From positions 124,001 through 188,000 of the forward strand of contig NZ_JACRVF010000006.1 in NCBI RefSeq assembly GCF_014306105.1: a stretch of DNA of 64,000 nt, in the 5' to 3' direction. Positions 42,445-51,886 of the stretch are shown here, one piece after another; the first letter of the stretch is position 1; each line of letters starts with the position of its first letter. Below the pieces are notes generated by a model, which saw only the letters and a list, made by a program, of their open reading frames with translations, had not been told where the DNA came from and did no database searches. This DNA is from Pontibacter cellulosilyticus (GTDB lineage: Bacteria > Bacteroidota > Bacteroidia > Cytophagales > Hymenobacteraceae). The translations under genes and the position numbers were made by a program.

Positions 42445-43704
42445 TTACAGCTGTAACCCTCTCAGCTTCGACAGAGCCTCTAAGGTCTTCTCCCATTCAT
42501 CCTGTTTTTCCTGCTGCTTGGGTGCCTTGGCATAAAAGCCGAGCACGTTGCTGCGCAATTTTCCGGTTATATGCTCAAAGTCTTTTTTAGAAAGTCTTTT
42601 CAAAAGTTCTGCGTAGGTTTCGTCGGCTAGTTCATAGTCACCGAGTGCAATCTCCTCTCCTGTATCCAGCTGCAGGTTCTGCAGGCTAGGCTGCTGTTTT
42701 GTCTGTAGCGGCTTTAATTTCCCGTTATAGGCTTCTACTGTTTTGTTGAAGCTCTCCATAAAAAATTCTTCGGCCTGTGGTGTAGGTGGCACCAATGCCA
42801 ACGGCCTTAACGGTCCAATTTTAGGTAGCACCCTTATAATCCAGGAGGTAAAGCGGGTAAAGATATTAGGCTTATCGTAGCAGTTGCCCCATTGTTCATG
42901 GTAGCGCGCCATTCGCATCCGGTACACAAACTCCTGGCGTGTTGCTCCTGGGTTTTCCGCCTGTATCTCATCTTTTTTGGCGTGCCAGGCAGCCTTTGTA
43001 AGTTCCGGAATCAACCCCCTGATGGTATAGCGATAAGACCCGATAGCCAGTGGCAGGCTTACAAACACATCTTTCAGCTCTAGGCTGTATGTTTGCAGGA
43101 ATGCCCTCTCCAACACTTCAGGTGCTACCTCAAACCCGATAAAGTTTTTGTAGTTCTCAGGGGCATAGTTGCCACGCGCAACCTGCAGCACATCAAAACC
43201 GAACTCTGTTTTAATATGAGAAACCGGGTCATCTGCATAGGTTACAGTATCGCCATACTTTGCTCCTACCTTAGGGTATACTATGGGCACAGCTCTGTTT
43301 GTACCTATAGGATGCCCATAAATATCGGCGTTGTAATGCGCCAAAGCACCCAGAGAAAAGGCTAACTCGTCCAGCGTTTGGGAGGAGGAGATCAGGTTTT
43401 CTACGAAATCGCCGGTACGCACATAGTGCACCAGGTCTGTGAAGAAAGCGTTTCCGAAAGGAAAGTAGCCCATGTCCTGAATAATGGAGCCCCCATAGGC
43501 GTAGGCGTGGGCCTTTCGCAGCTCTTCTTCTGTGGCGTTAGGATAGTATTTAAGTAAAACCGGCTGAAGGCTTTTCTCCCAGGCTGCATCTACGATGGCC
43601 TGGTGCGTGAGTACACTATAAGCAGATGCGCCGGCAGGCATAAGCAGGCATCCGAGAAGTATAAGGGCGAAGCAGTAAAAACTGCGGTATATTTTAAGTC
43701 GCAT
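42445..43704 (-). CDS. Zinc-dependent phospholipase C family protein
   Basis: Secreted 419-residue protein with a signal peptide (LLMPAGASA). Family features: SVLTHQAIVDAAW with the first metal-binding His, GSIIQDMGYFPFGNAFFTDL with an Asp, HYVRTGDF, and ALAHYNADIYGHP, together giving the His/Asp set of a trinuclear zinc site as in bacterial phospholipase C. It lies next to a PAP2 phosphatase, so the two might act one after the other on phospholipid head groups, although they are separated by 40 bases and the products go to different places. Confidence 0.88.
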   Translation of the reverse strand: MRLKIYRSFYCFALILLGCLLMPAGASAYSVLTHQAIVDAAWEKSLQPVLLKYYPNATEEELRKAHAYAYGGSIIQDMGYFPFGNAFFTDLVHYVRTGDFVENLISSSQTLDELAFSLGALAHYNADIYGHPIGTNRAVPIVYPKVGAKYGDTVTYADDPVSHIKTEFGFDVLQVARGNYAPENYKNFIGFEVAPEVLERAFLQTYSLELKDVFVSLPLAIGSYRYTIRGLIPELTKAAWHAKKDEIQAENPGATRQEFVYRMRMARYHEQWGNCYDKPNIFTRFTSWIIRVLPKIGPLRPLALVPPTPQAEEFFMESFNKTVEAYNGKLKPLQTKQQPSLQNLQLDTGEEIALGDYELADETYAELLKRLSKKDFEHITGKLRSNVLGFYAKAPKQQEKQDEWEKTLEALSKLRGLQL

Positions 43705-43744
43705 AACATAGAAAGTACGAGATACGCGACAAAAGGTATATCCG

Positions 43745-44539
43745 CTACTCAGTGTGGTTATTAAACGGGAGCTTATTTTTACGGTACATCATCACCTCTA
43801 CCAGGCTTACGCCTACTAGCATCCACAGCAGCCCCAGCAGGAAACCGGCCAGCACATCAGACAGGTAGTGTACACCTAAATATATCCGGCTAAACCCAAT
43901 AAGCACACTAAGTATAACAGCACTCCAAAGGCACAGCTTCTGATACCTGCTTTTGCTATAGTGCCTATACATAAAATAAGCCAGCATCCCATACAGAGCC
44001 AGCGCAGTGGTGGCATGCCCACTCGGGAAGGAATAGTGTACTACTTCATAATAGGCTACATCGGCTGGCCTGGCGCGACTGATAAATGTTTTACCATACC
44101 TTACCGAAAGTCCCATTCCACCCATTACCAACCAAAAAGCAATAATAGCTACAAAACGCCTCCGGTACAGAAAGATACCTGTTACGATGGCTCCAACAAT
44201 AAATACTGCTTCCTGATCTCCGAGCCGGGTTACAAGAAACAGGAATTGGCTTAGCCACGTTGAGCGCATGTCATACAGCAAGGTAGTAAACTCTTTGTCT
44301 GCCATTACTATCCACTCGGCATCCATTACGCTCTCTGTAAGCTCTGAGAGCAGACTTACATTTACAAAGGCCAGTACAGTAACTAGCGTTAAAGGCAACC
44401 CTAAAAAGCTTTTCGTATGAAAGCGCTCTCCTATAAATGAGGTTAGTTTTGGAAACTTCTCCTGGAAATCCTGTACTAGTGAAAGGTTCAGAATCCAGTG
44501 CCTTGCTTTTCTTACTTTATGAGAGAGTAGGTTCTTCAT
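43745..44539 (-). CDS. PAP2 family phosphatase
   Basis: Multi-pass membrane phosphatase (about 264 residues). All three PAP2 motifs are present: KTFISRARP (motif 1), SFPSGHATT (motif 2) and SRIYLGVHYLSDV (motif 3), with catalytic His in motifs 2 and 3. Likely substrates are lipid phosphates such as phosphatidate or undecaprenyl pyrophosphate. ATG 44539 is preferred over an in-frame TTG 11 codons upstream. It comes 40 bases before the phospholipase C gene and may be cotranscribed with it. Confidence 0.9.
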   Translation of the reverse strand: MKNLLSHKVRKARHWILNLSLVQDFQEKFPKLTSFIGERFHTKSFLGLPLTLVTVLAFVNVSLLSELTESVMDAEWIVMADKEFTTLLYDMRSTWLSQFLFLVTRLGDQEAVFIVGAIVTGIFLYRRRFVAIIAFWLVMGGMGLSVRYGKTFISRARPADVAYYEVVHYSFPSGHATTALALYGMLAYFMYRHYSKSRYQKLCLWSAVILSVLIGFSRIYLGVHYLSDVLAGFLLGLLWMLVGVSLVEVMMYRKNKLPFNNHTE

Positions 44540-44684
44540 GGGCAATTGCTGACTTGTATCAACTATACGCAACTGAATGGGTTTGTTTTAAAGATGCCGT
44601 TATTGCCTTGCATTTAAGCGGGTTACACTCTTAAAAGCAGGCTATAACACAACTATACCCCTCTATATAAAGTACATAATTAAT

Positions 44685-45245
44685 ATGAAGGGGATAGATC
44701 ATGTGTTTGACAAGATAATGCTCGCAACAGGAATTGCCTTGTTGGTTTTATTCTGGTGGCAGTTTCCTGCTATGCCTTCCCCGGATCAACAGCACTACAC
44801 CTCCTATACTTCACCCACAGAGGGGATCACCTCTACTTCTAAATGGACATATATAAGGCCAGATAAGGCACTTACGCCACGCCAGGTTATTCGCATACAG
44901 ATGCGCGCACTCCAGGAAAACGACCAACAGGATAGCGGCATTATCACTGTGTTTAATTTCTCGTCGCCTAAAAACAAGATGCACATAGGCCCTATAAATC
45001 ACTTTAGACTTATTGTCCGTGACCCTGCTTATCGCACCATGTTAAACTTTAAAAGTTACAAAACGGGGCAGCTAGTGGTGGCAGATGATAAAGCATACCA
45101 GTTAGTGGTAATTACAGGCCGCGACGGGACAGAAGAGGTGTACATGTTTATACTTGCCAAGCAACGCAAAGGCAACTACAAAGGCTGTTGGATGACAGAA
45201 GGCATTGCGCGCATGGAGCCAGGCAGACAAACTAGCCTAACCTAA
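44685..45245 (+). CDS. DUF4864 domain protein
   Basis: 186 residues with one N-terminal membrane helix or signal (MLATGIALLVLFWWQF) and a DUF4864 region: RQVIRIQMRALQENDQQDSG, VFNFSSPKNKMHIGPINHF, LIVRDPAYRTML and FILAKQRKGNYKGCWMTEGI. These match the family's order (a helix, an F-A-S-P-like turn, V-R-x-x-Y, and a final G-C-W). The fold is NTF2-like; role unknown. Two AAGTATA words lie between it and the converging GNAT gene. Confidence 0.82.
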   Translation: MKGIDHVFDKIMLATGIALLVLFWWQFPAMPSPDQQHYTSYTSPTEGITSTSKWTYIRPDKALTPRQVIRIQMRALQENDQQDSGIITVFNFSSPKNKMHIGPINHFRLIVRDPAYRTMLNFKSYKTGQLVVADDKAYQLVVITGRDGTEEVYMFILAKQRKGNYKGCWMTEGIARMEPGRQTSLT

Positions 45246-45258
45246 GTATAAAGTATAC

Positions 45259-45741
45259 TTACAACGCAAGCTCCATTTTAATATCGGCACGCTCATAGAT
45301 ACTGGGCGGCATAGGCACCTCTACGAAGCCGAGGCGCTTATACAGGTTTAGTGCGGTTTCCAGGCGCCTGTTAGAAACCAGGTATAATTTGTGCCCACCA
45401 ACACGTTTGGCTCTGTCTATAGCAGCCTCTCCCAGCATTTTACCTATTTTCATGCCCTGCATTTTAGGTGCTACAGCCATTTTTGCCAGCTCATACACAC
45501 CATCACCGTCATTTATAAGGGCGCAGGTGCCAACCGGCTCACCATTAAAAAGCGCAATTAAAATATGCCCGCCCTTGCTGATGATATACCCCTGTGGGTC
45601 TGAGAGGGATCTGTTATCAGCATCCTCCATCACAAAATACTTTGATATCCACTCGTGGTTAAGGTCGTAGAAGGCCTTTGCGTAAAACAGGTTAAAGTCT
45701 ACGATCTGGATAGCGGACGGAGTATTGTAATGCTGTGCCAT
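45259..45741 (-). CDS. GNAT family N-acetyltransferase
   Basis: 160-residue acetyl-CoA-dependent acetyltransferase. Motif A (VAPKMQGMKIGKMLGEAAI, with Q-x-x-x-I-G for the pyrophosphate) lies near residue 95, and LETALNLYKRLGFVEVPMP near the end is motif B. The substrate is not known. ATG 45741 was chosen over an ATG 30 codons further upstream, because a full promoter lies between the two. Confidence 0.9.
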   Translation of the reverse strand: MAQHYNTPSAIQIVDFNLFYAKAFYDLNHEWISKYFVMEDADNRSLSDPQGYIISKGGHILIALFNGEPVGTCALINDGDGVYELAKMAVAPKMQGMKIGKMLGEAAIDRAKRVGGHKLYLVSNRRLETALNLYKRLGFVEVPMPPSIYERADIKMELAL

Positions 45742-45762
45742 GGTGTGTCTGGTGCGAAAGCA

Positions 45763-45793
45763 CAAAATTACACGAAGCGCTACTTTACTCAAA
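45763..45793 (-). promoter_or_regulatory. Promoter of the GNAT gene
   Basis: On the minus strand: TTTG at 45793-45790, 19 bases, TAATTTTG at 45770-45763. The start of transcription should be near 45757, about 15 bases before the ATG at 45741, which settles the choice of start. Confidence 0.75.
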
Positions 45794-45846
45794 ATCCAGT
45801 TGCTATAAATGAAGTACAACTTTAGAACCAAACGCGTAAAGCAAGT

Positions 45847-46437
45847 ATGAGCGTTACCATTCCTCTTTGGCTGCCTATAGCCTATACTTTATTTCTGCTG
45901 ATACTCATACCCGTGTACTGGAAACACTACGGCCCGGCCAATTTCCTGTGGTTTTCTGATATTTCACTTTTTGCAGTAGGCATTGTCCTCTGGACCGAAA
46001 GCCAGTTACTGATAAGTATGGTAGCCGTTGGTGTGCTGGCGCTGGAGATCTTCTGGAACGTAGATTACTTTGGTAGCCTGATACTGCGCAAACCATTGTT
46101 TGGATTAAGCTTTTACATGTTCGACAGCAGTAAAAGCCTGTTTCTGCGCGGGCTATCTTTGTTTCATGTTGCCTTACCTGCCATCGTTATCTGGCTGCTA
46201 CTGGAGTGGGGCTACGACACAAAGGCAATTTACCTGCAAACTTTACTCACCTGGCTGGTGCTGCCGATAGTTTACCTCTATACCGATCCTGAAGAAAACA
46301 TTAACTGGGTTTTTGGTCCCGGCAGCAAACCGCAGCACAAGGTTCCGCGCCGTTTATACTTTTGGATGATGATGCTGTTTTACCCGTTGATTGTTTTTCT
46401 GCCGTCTCACCTTATACTTAAGTGGCTCTTTAACTAA
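45847..46437 (+). CDS. Hypothetical multi-pass membrane protein
   Basis: 196 residues with about six hydrophobic segments. Recognisable spots: YWKHYGPANFLWFSDISLF, LEIFWNVDYFG, YTDPEENINWVFGPG and YFWMMMLFYPLIVFLP. The strong conservation of Trp, His and Asp suggests an enzyme or ion-binding role, but no named family is recognised. It is divergent from the GNAT gene and ends at a two-way terminator. Confidence 0.75.
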   Translation: MSVTIPLWLPIAYTLFLLILIPVYWKHYGPANFLWFSDISLFAVGIVLWTESQLLISMVAVGVLALEIFWNVDYFGSLILRKPLFGLSFYMFDSSKSLFLRGLSLFHVALPAIVIWLLLEWGYDTKAIYLQTLLTWLVLPIVYLYTDPEENINWVFGPGSKPQHKVPRRLYFWMMMLFYPLIVFLPSHLILKWLFN

Positions 46438-46438
46438 C

Positions 46439-46484
46439 TATAAAGTATAAAAGCGGGCTACTGTGCCCGCTTTTATACTTTATA
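46439..46484. terminator. Bidirectional terminator with AAGTATA arms
   Basis: 20-bp perfect stem (46439-46458 with 46465-46484), 6-base loop. Its outer part again holds AAGTATA and TATACTT, as in the terminator at 18037-18094. It serves the membrane-protein gene on the left and the exporter operon on the right. Confidence 0.92.
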
Positions 46485-46500
46485 ATGCTATATAATGTGT

Positions 46501-47595
46501 TTAGATGCTGGCAATATTAGCATCCGGCACCTTTATTTTTTCCTTCTTGTCAAGCCCCGACACAACCTCGATGTTGATACCATCTGAAAGGCCTGTTTTA
46601 ATTACCCGCTTTTCGAATACCTGCGGTGCCGTTTCTACTTCTACATAAGGCTGGTCCTTGTCGAATTTCAGCATGCTCTCTTTTATGGCCAGCACCTTGT
46701 CGCGCTTATCCAGCACGATGTCTGCGTTGGCACTGTAGCCTGCCCTGATAAAGTCTTTCTCATCCAGCAGCACCTTGGCACGTATCGGAAATTTAATAGA
46801 CCCTTCTTCCAGTACACCTTTTGGTGCTATGTACTCCAGTTTTGCATCAAACACACGGTTTTCGATGGCTCCGATTGTCAGCAGCAGGTCCATGTTCTCT
46901 TTCAGTTTCCCTACTTCCGATTCATCTATCTTGCCCTCAAAAATAAGGCTGCGCATATCAGCAACAGTGGCAATGGTAGTACCCTCGTTAAAGTTGTTGC
47001 GCTCTATAATAGACGTACCCACTTTTACCGGCACATCCAGCAGCATACCGTCTATGGTAGAGTAAACCAGGTTAGAAGACTGACCACTTTTACGTGACGC
47101 GCCTTCCCGTACTAACAGCAAATTACTTTCAGCAGCCTGCAGAGCCTCGCGCTTTAAATTGTAATCTGCTTTATACTTTTGGTACTCCTGCTCCGGTATT
47201 ACCTTCTGCTCGTACAGTTGCTCATATCGTGCCAGTTCGCGCTTTGCCTCGTTAAAGTTTAGCTTGGCCGTTTGCAGTTGTGTTTCGGCATTGTTCACGC
47301 TTACCATATTAGGAACTATCTTTATTTTGGCTAATAGCTGGCCCTTTTTCACAACCTCACCGGCCTCTGCATACAGTTCCTGCACAATACCTGACACCTG
47401 CGATTTTACCTGCACCTCTTTGCGTGGCACAATAGAGCCGGTGGCCACCGTCTTTTTCACAATCTCTGTTTCGAACGGCGCCTCCGTTTTATACACTACC
47501 GGGTCGGTATTCGACTTCTTATAGAAGTAGTAGCCCAGCCCCCCCGACAGGCCCAGGAACAGGATAATAAACAAGCCTAACAAAACCTTTTTCAT
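46501..47595 (-). CDS. Periplasmic adaptor (HlyD/MacA-like) of the export operon
   Basis: Membrane-fusion protein of 364 residues linking an inner-membrane ABC exporter to an outer-membrane channel. It has one N-terminal membrane helix (LGLFIILFLGLSGGLGYYFY), a lipoyl-like half domain (VKSQVSGIVQELYAEAGEVV), an alpha-helical hairpin (about 100-155), the second lipoyl half (STIDGMLLDVPVKVGTSI) and beta-barrel strands. It is the last gene of the four-gene operon; no TolC-like gene is in the window. Confidence 0.92.
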   Translation of the reverse strand: MKKVLLGLFIILFLGLSGGLGYYFYKKSNTDPVVYKTEAPFETEIVKKTVATGSIVPRKEVQVKSQVSGIVQELYAEAGEVVKKGQLLAKIKIVPNMVSVNNAETQLQTAKLNFNEAKRELARYEQLYEQKVIPEQEYQKYKADYNLKREALQAAESNLLLVREGASRKSGQSSNLVYSTIDGMLLDVPVKVGTSIIERNNFNEGTTIATVADMRSLIFEGKIDESEVGKLKENMDLLLTIGAIENRVFDAKLEYIAPKGVLEEGSIKFPIRAKVLLDEKDFIRAGYSANADIVLDKRDKVLAIKESMLKFDKDQPYVEVETAPQVFEKRVIKTGLSDGINIEVVSGLDKKEKIKVPDANIASI

Positions 47596-47635
47596 AAGCG
47601 AAGTATAGATTAGTCTTTATGTATTTCGTTTTCAA

Positions 47636-48883
47636 TTATTCGTCTCGCAATGCCACTACCGGGCTTACCCTGGCCGCTTTTGTAGCAGGTATAAGGCCCG
47701 CCAAGGCACCTGTGAGTACCAGCAGCACCGTTGCCGACACAGCTATGCCCAGATCAACCTCTGGTATCCCAAAGAAACCCGCCTGCACATCAAACTTTCG
47801 CATCAGGTACTCTATCAAAGCAATTAAGCCAGTGCCGATGAGTAAGCCAGTATAACCTGCAAGGCCCGTAATCACAATAGATTCCTGAATAATCAGGCTG
47901 ATAATAGACCATGGTGTTGCGCCCAAAGCCTTTCGGACGCCTATTTCTTTTGTGCGCTCCTTCACCACGATCAGCATGATGTTACTCACCCCTATTATAC
48001 CTGCCAGAATAGTACCTATACTTACCAGCCAGCTAAAACCAGCTATACCGGCAAACAACCCCTGAATCTCCTGAAACTCCTTTTCTACATTGGCAGACCC
48101 AAAGGCTTTCAGATCATCTGGGGATACATTATGGCGCTTCATCAGCAGGCTTTTCACCTTCTCCTCAATAACTGCAGCCGCTACTCCCGGTTTGGGTGTC
48201 AGGGCCAGCGAGTTTATCTGATTGGGCTGGTTAAAAGTTTGTTGCAGCGATGTATTCGGCATAGAAATAACCTTGGCATCTTCCACAACATCCTCGCCTT
48301 TGCCAATTGGCTCGAAAGTGCCTACAACCAAAAAGTAACTGCCTTTAATGTTGATGTACTTGCCTACCGGATCAATGTCTTTAAATAAAAGCTCCTGCGT
48401 TCTTGGCCCTACAACAGCTACTTTACGGCGTTCCTGTATGTCTTTCTGGTTGATGAACCTGCCAGTTAGTATCTTGGTGGGCTGAACCTGCAGCATTTCA
48501 GGTGTCTCGCCCCGCACTGTAAAAGCAGCGCTTTTTGTTTCGTAGTTTACAGCAAAGTCGCCGCGGAGCTGGTTGTTAGGCGCAATTACCGCTACCTCCG
48601 GCACGCTGGCACGGATAGCCGCCACATCATCGTTTGTCATCTGTATAAACCTACCGGCCTTTAGCCCCATGTAAGGCACGCTGGTGCGCTGTGTCCAGAT
48701 GAAAACGGCGTTCTTGGCAACGTTAAATTCACTCACTACACCATTCTCCAGGCCCTTTCCTGCACCTAATAGCACAACCAGCATGAAAATGCCCCAGAAC
48801 ACGCCAAAGGCCGTCAACGCTGTACGAAGCTTGTGCTTCTTTACAGTATTGTAGATCTCGGTCCATTTATCGATGTCTATCAT
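47636..48883 (-). CDS. MacB-like ABC transporter permease, second copy
   Basis: 415-residue FtsX/MacB-type permease without an ATPase domain. Four membrane helices: one near the N-terminus (ALTAFGVFWGIFMLVVLLG), a long periplasmic domain (about 50-270), then three in the C-terminal FtsX region (GVSNIMLIVVKERTKEIGVRKALGATP). It is a paralogue of the permease at 49004-50248, and the pair may form a heterodimer. A possible role is export of a peptide, toxin or lipid. Confidence 0.93.
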   Translation of the reverse strand: MIDIDKWTEIYNTVKKHKLRTALTAFGVFWGIFMLVVLLGAGKGLENGVVSEFNVAKNAVFIWTQRTSVPYMGLKAGRFIQMTNDDVAAIRASVPEVAVIAPNNQLRGDFAVNYETKSAAFTVRGETPEMLQVQPTKILTGRFINQKDIQERRKVAVVGPRTQELLFKDIDPVGKYINIKGSYFLVVGTFEPIGKGEDVVEDAKVISMPNTSLQQTFNQPNQINSLALTPKPGVAAAVIEEKVKSLLMKRHNVSPDDLKAFGSANVEKEFQEIQGLFAGIAGFSWLVSIGTILAGIIGVSNIMLIVVKERTKEIGVRKALGATPWSIISLIIQESIVITGLAGYTGLLIGTGLIALIEYLMRKFDVQAGFFGIPEVDLGIAVSATVLLVLTGALAGLIPATKAARVSPVVALRDE

Positions 48884-49003
48884 GCTTTTTAATTTCGAAT
48901 GAGTGACTGCGTGATTGAGTGAATATTTATTGTTGATTCTGTCTTCTTTAGCTTTTCAGCACTTCTCCTCTACCTATTCATTCACTCATACACAATTTAT
49001 ACT

Positions 49004-50248
49004 TTAATCTGCCCTCAGCGCCTCTATGGGTTTAATGCGCGCAGCTTTTAAGGCAGGCATCAAGCCGGCAAGGGCACCTGAAATAACAAGCACTGCAGTA
49101 GCAGCTATCGCCATGCCCGGATCTACTTCAGGGTTCGCGAAATATGGCATCTCTGCTCCCGACGATTCCATGGCATACTCCATCAGTGCCAGCAAACCTG
49201 TACCAGCCAGCAGACCCACGTAACCAGAGAAAGCAGTAATCACCACCGACTCCTGAAGTATAAGGCTTACAATAGAAAATGGCGTAGCACCTAAGGCTTT
49301 TCTAACACCGATTTCACGTGTCCGCTCCTTCACGATGATCAGCATAATGTTACTGACGCCTACAATACCGGCTATCAGTGTGCCAATGCCTACAATCCAG
49401 ACGAAGATGCGGATACCATTAAACAGGCCCATTACCTTATGGAACTCCGCTTCTGTATTTTCTATACCTAATGCCATGTCATCGTTTTCAGAGAATTTGT
49501 GGCGCTGGGCAAGTATGGCTTTTAGTTTGTCTTCCATTTCTTTGGCAGGCACACCTTCCTTAGCTGTCAGGATCATCATCTGCACCTGGTTGGGCTGGTT
49601 AAAAGTGCTTTGCAGCGTAGAAAAAGGAATGTAGGCACGTTCTTCGCGGCGTGCTCCGTTGTTGCCGCCAACTTTAAAAGTACCTACTACCTTAAAATGG
49701 ATGCCGTAGATATTGACATACTCCCCAACCGGGTTCTGCTCTCCGAACAACACCTTAGCCGCCTGCTCTCCCAGCACTACTACCTTGCGCTTCTCCAGTT
49801 CATCATACTCGTTTAGCACACGCCCACGGGCAGCCGTTTCACCGTTCATCTTCAGAAAATCGGGTTCAGCGCCAAACACTTGGAACGAACCGTTCTGCTT
49901 TTTATAGTTAATCGTGTATTCCCCGAAAATGCGGTTGCGCGGAGCCATCATGTTCAGGTCTGCCACTTCCCGGTCAATGGCCTGCAGGTCCTGGTTGGTA
50001 AGCTTTATTTCGCGGCCCGGGCTCATGCCCTGGTGGGCAAGTGCGGTCTTACCGCTCCAGATGTAAATACTGTTCTTAGCACCGTCTCCAAACCTGTTCA
50101 CAACGCCGTTTTCCAAACCCTTACCTGCACCCAGCAACAGCACCAGCATAAAGATACCCCAGAACACGCCAAAGGCTGTCAGGAACGTACGCAGCTTGTT
50201 TTTCTGCATAGTTGCCAGTATTTCCTGCCATTTGTCTAGGTCAAACAT
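49004..50248 (-). CDS. MacB-like ABC transporter permease, first copy
   Basis: 414-residue permease with the same topology as the next gene: an N-terminal helix with LTAFGVFWGIFMLVLLLG, a periplasmic MacB-PCD domain, then three helices with GVSNIMLIIVKERTREIGVRKALGAT. It follows the ATPase gene by about 50 bases. The two permeases share the membrane parts closely but differ in the periplasmic parts, as expected for a heterodimer with two binding faces. Confidence 0.93.
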   Translation of the reverse strand: MFDLDKWQEILATMQKNKLRTFLTAFGVFWGIFMLVLLLGAGKGLENGVVNRFGDGAKNSIYIWSGKTALAHQGMSPGREIKLTNQDLQAIDREVADLNMMAPRNRIFGEYTINYKKQNGSFQVFGAEPDFLKMNGETAARGRVLNEYDELEKRKVVVLGEQAAKVLFGEQNPVGEYVNIYGIHFKVVGTFKVGGNNGARREERAYIPFSTLQSTFNQPNQVQMMILTAKEGVPAKEMEDKLKAILAQRHKFSENDDMALGIENTEAEFHKVMGLFNGIRIFVWIVGIGTLIAGIVGVSNIMLIIVKERTREIGVRKALGATPFSIVSLILQESVVITAFSGYVGLLAGTGLLALMEYAMESSGAEMPYFANPEVDPGMAIAATAVLVISGALAGLMPALKAARIKPIEALRAD

Positions 50249-50298
50249 TTATTTAATTGATGATGGTTAAATTATTGATTGTTGCTAAAGGAGTATGA

Positions 50299-51018
50299 CT
50301 ATCGGGCTGCTGTGCCCACTGTCGTTGCCTCTGCTAATTCGTGCTGCCCGTGGTCGTCGTTCACAATCAGGCCGTCTTTTAGCCTGATAATGCGGTGTGT
50401 CTGGTCGGCAATGTCATTTTCGTGGGTTACGATCACTACCGTCATGCCTTTGTTGTTCACCTCCTTAAAAATGTCCATCACTTCGTAAGAGGTTTGGGTG
50501 TCGAGGGCGCCGGTTGGTTCGTCGGCAAGTATAAGTTTGGGCTGAGAGATAAGGGCACGGGCAATAGCTACCCGCTGCTTTTGGCCACCAGACATCTCGT
50601 TGGGTGAGTGCTCTGCCCAGTCCTTTAGGCCTACCATGTCCAGGTACTCCAGTGCCAGTTTGTTGCGCTCTTTGCGTCCCACCTTCTGATAGTACAGCGG
50701 CAGCGCCACATTCTCCATCGCATTTTTAAACGAAAGTAGGTTGAACGACTGGAACACAAACCCCAGGAACTTGTTGCGGTAGTAAGCGGCCTTGGTGGCA
50801 GAAAGATTCTTGATGGGTGTGCCTGCCAGCATGTATTCACCGCTGTCATAGTCATCCAGGATGCCCAGAATGTTTAGCAAAGTAGATTTACCTGAGCCTG
50901 ATGAACCCATGATAGAAACGAACTCCCCTTCGCACACATGCATGTCTATGCCTTTAAGCACATGCAGCTTGTTTTGCCCTACCGCATAGTTTTTATGGAT
51001 GTTGCTTAACTGTATCAT
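50299..51018 (-). CDS. ABC transporter ATP-binding protein (MacB/LolD-type)
   Basis: ATPase of 239 residues, first gene of the export operon. Walker A is at 38-46 (GSSGSGKST), the signature at 144-150 (SGGQKQR) and Walker B with [12 protein letters not shown] ends near 174. Family type: MacB/LolD, which power FtsX-fold permeases that move the periplasmic side rather than carry cargo through a channel. ATG 51018 is preferred to an in-frame TTG 6 codons upstream. Confidence 0.94.
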   Translation of the reverse strand: MIQLSNIHKNYAVGQNKLHVLKGIDMHVCEGEFVSIMGSSGSGKSTLLNILGILDDYDSGEYMLAGTPIKNLSATKAAYYRNKFLGFVFQSFNLLSFKNAMENVALPLYYQKVGRKERNKLALEYLDMVGLKDWAEHSPNEMSGGQKQRVAIARALISQPKLILADEPTGALDTQTSYEVMDIFKEVNNKGMTVVIVTHENDIADQTHRIIRLKDGLIVNDDHGQHELAEATTVGTAAR

Positions 51019-51261
51019 AGGCTGTGACTTATGCAATGGCTGTAAACTTTATTTACGGTAGTCTGCTATGCAAGGTACTATAAGTATAAATTAAATAACA
51101 TTAGTTTATACTTACCCGGGCGTTTTATCTACAAAACCAGTTCTTGCATCTATCAATCTTCAAAATAGCTCAGCAGGCCTTTAATAGAATAGATGCGCTG
51201 GAAATGACACAAGTTGCCTGGCCTGTTAAAAATTTATTCTGCCGGGTACGTATGGCAAAGT

Positions 51262-51837
51262 ATGTATTCTCCGCAGTTACCCGAGCCTATACTTTTCCAC
51301 CCGTTTAAGCACCACATGGGATTTATACTTGCGTACATTCAGGAAAACAGAAGTATAGACCCACAGCTGCTTCGTACTGATCTGCTTACCTTGGGCACTT
51401 CGCAACTCGATTTATACTTTGGCCCCTTAAGCTCGGAGCAGATTGCAAAGGAAACTGTTTTATACTTGCAGGAGCACAACCTGCTAACGCCGCAGGCTTT
51501 CCGGTACTACCTCCAATCCGGAGGCTCAGACTACCGTTGCATCACCTTATCAGATAACACTGATTGGGTGCTGCGCTGGGGAGTGGTAGCCAACCGTTAT
51601 GTACACCTGCATCCGGCCCGCTATGCCAGCCATACTACCCGCGTAAAGGCAGCCGCCTTAAAAACAGCTATTGCCACCGTTATTGCAGCTACTCAGTTAA
51701 GCTTACCTGCTTCTGAACTTTCTACCATCAACAAAGTGAGAAAGGAGTGGCTGGGACTATCGCCGGTAAAGTGGGTAAGCGCGCAAGAGGGTATTGGTAA
51801 GTTTTTAGAACTGCTGCAGCAACAGGTGCAAGTATAA
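51262..51837 (+). CDS. Hypothetical protein
   Basis: About 191 residues; ATG 51262 (MYSPQLPEPILFHPFKHH) is preferred over an in-frame ATG 16 codons upstream. No membrane segments or signal peptide. Recognisable parts are FHPFKHHMGFILAYIQ, DYRCITLSDNTDWVLRWG and VHLHPARYASHTTRVKAAALKTA split by loops. No function is recognised. The gene is notably dense in the TATACTT word: about six copies in about 550 bases. Confidence 0.75.
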   Translation: MYSPQLPEPILFHPFKHHMGFILAYIQENRSIDPQLLRTDLLTLGTSQLDLYFGPLSSEQIAKETVLYLQEHNLLTPQAFRYYLQSGGSDYRCITLSDNTDWVLRWGVVANRYVHLHPARYASHTTRVKAAALKTAIATVIAATQLSLPASELSTINKVRKEWLGLSPVKWVSAQEGIGKFLELLQQQVQV

Positions 51838-51843
51838 AGAAAA

Positions 51844-51863
51844 CGCCACCTTTTCAAGTGGCG
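51844..51863. terminator. Weak two-way terminator
   Basis: 6-bp stem (51844-51849 with 51858-51863) between converging genes, flanked by A- and T-rich bases. The stem is short. Confidence 0.5.
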
Positions 51864-51886
51864 CTTCTCAAGCTATGAATTTCGAA

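Noticed and set aside
45246-45262. Double AAGTATA...TATACTT between converging genes as a terminator
   Set aside because: The palindrome has no GC core and no stable loop; treated as part of the general motif enrichment.
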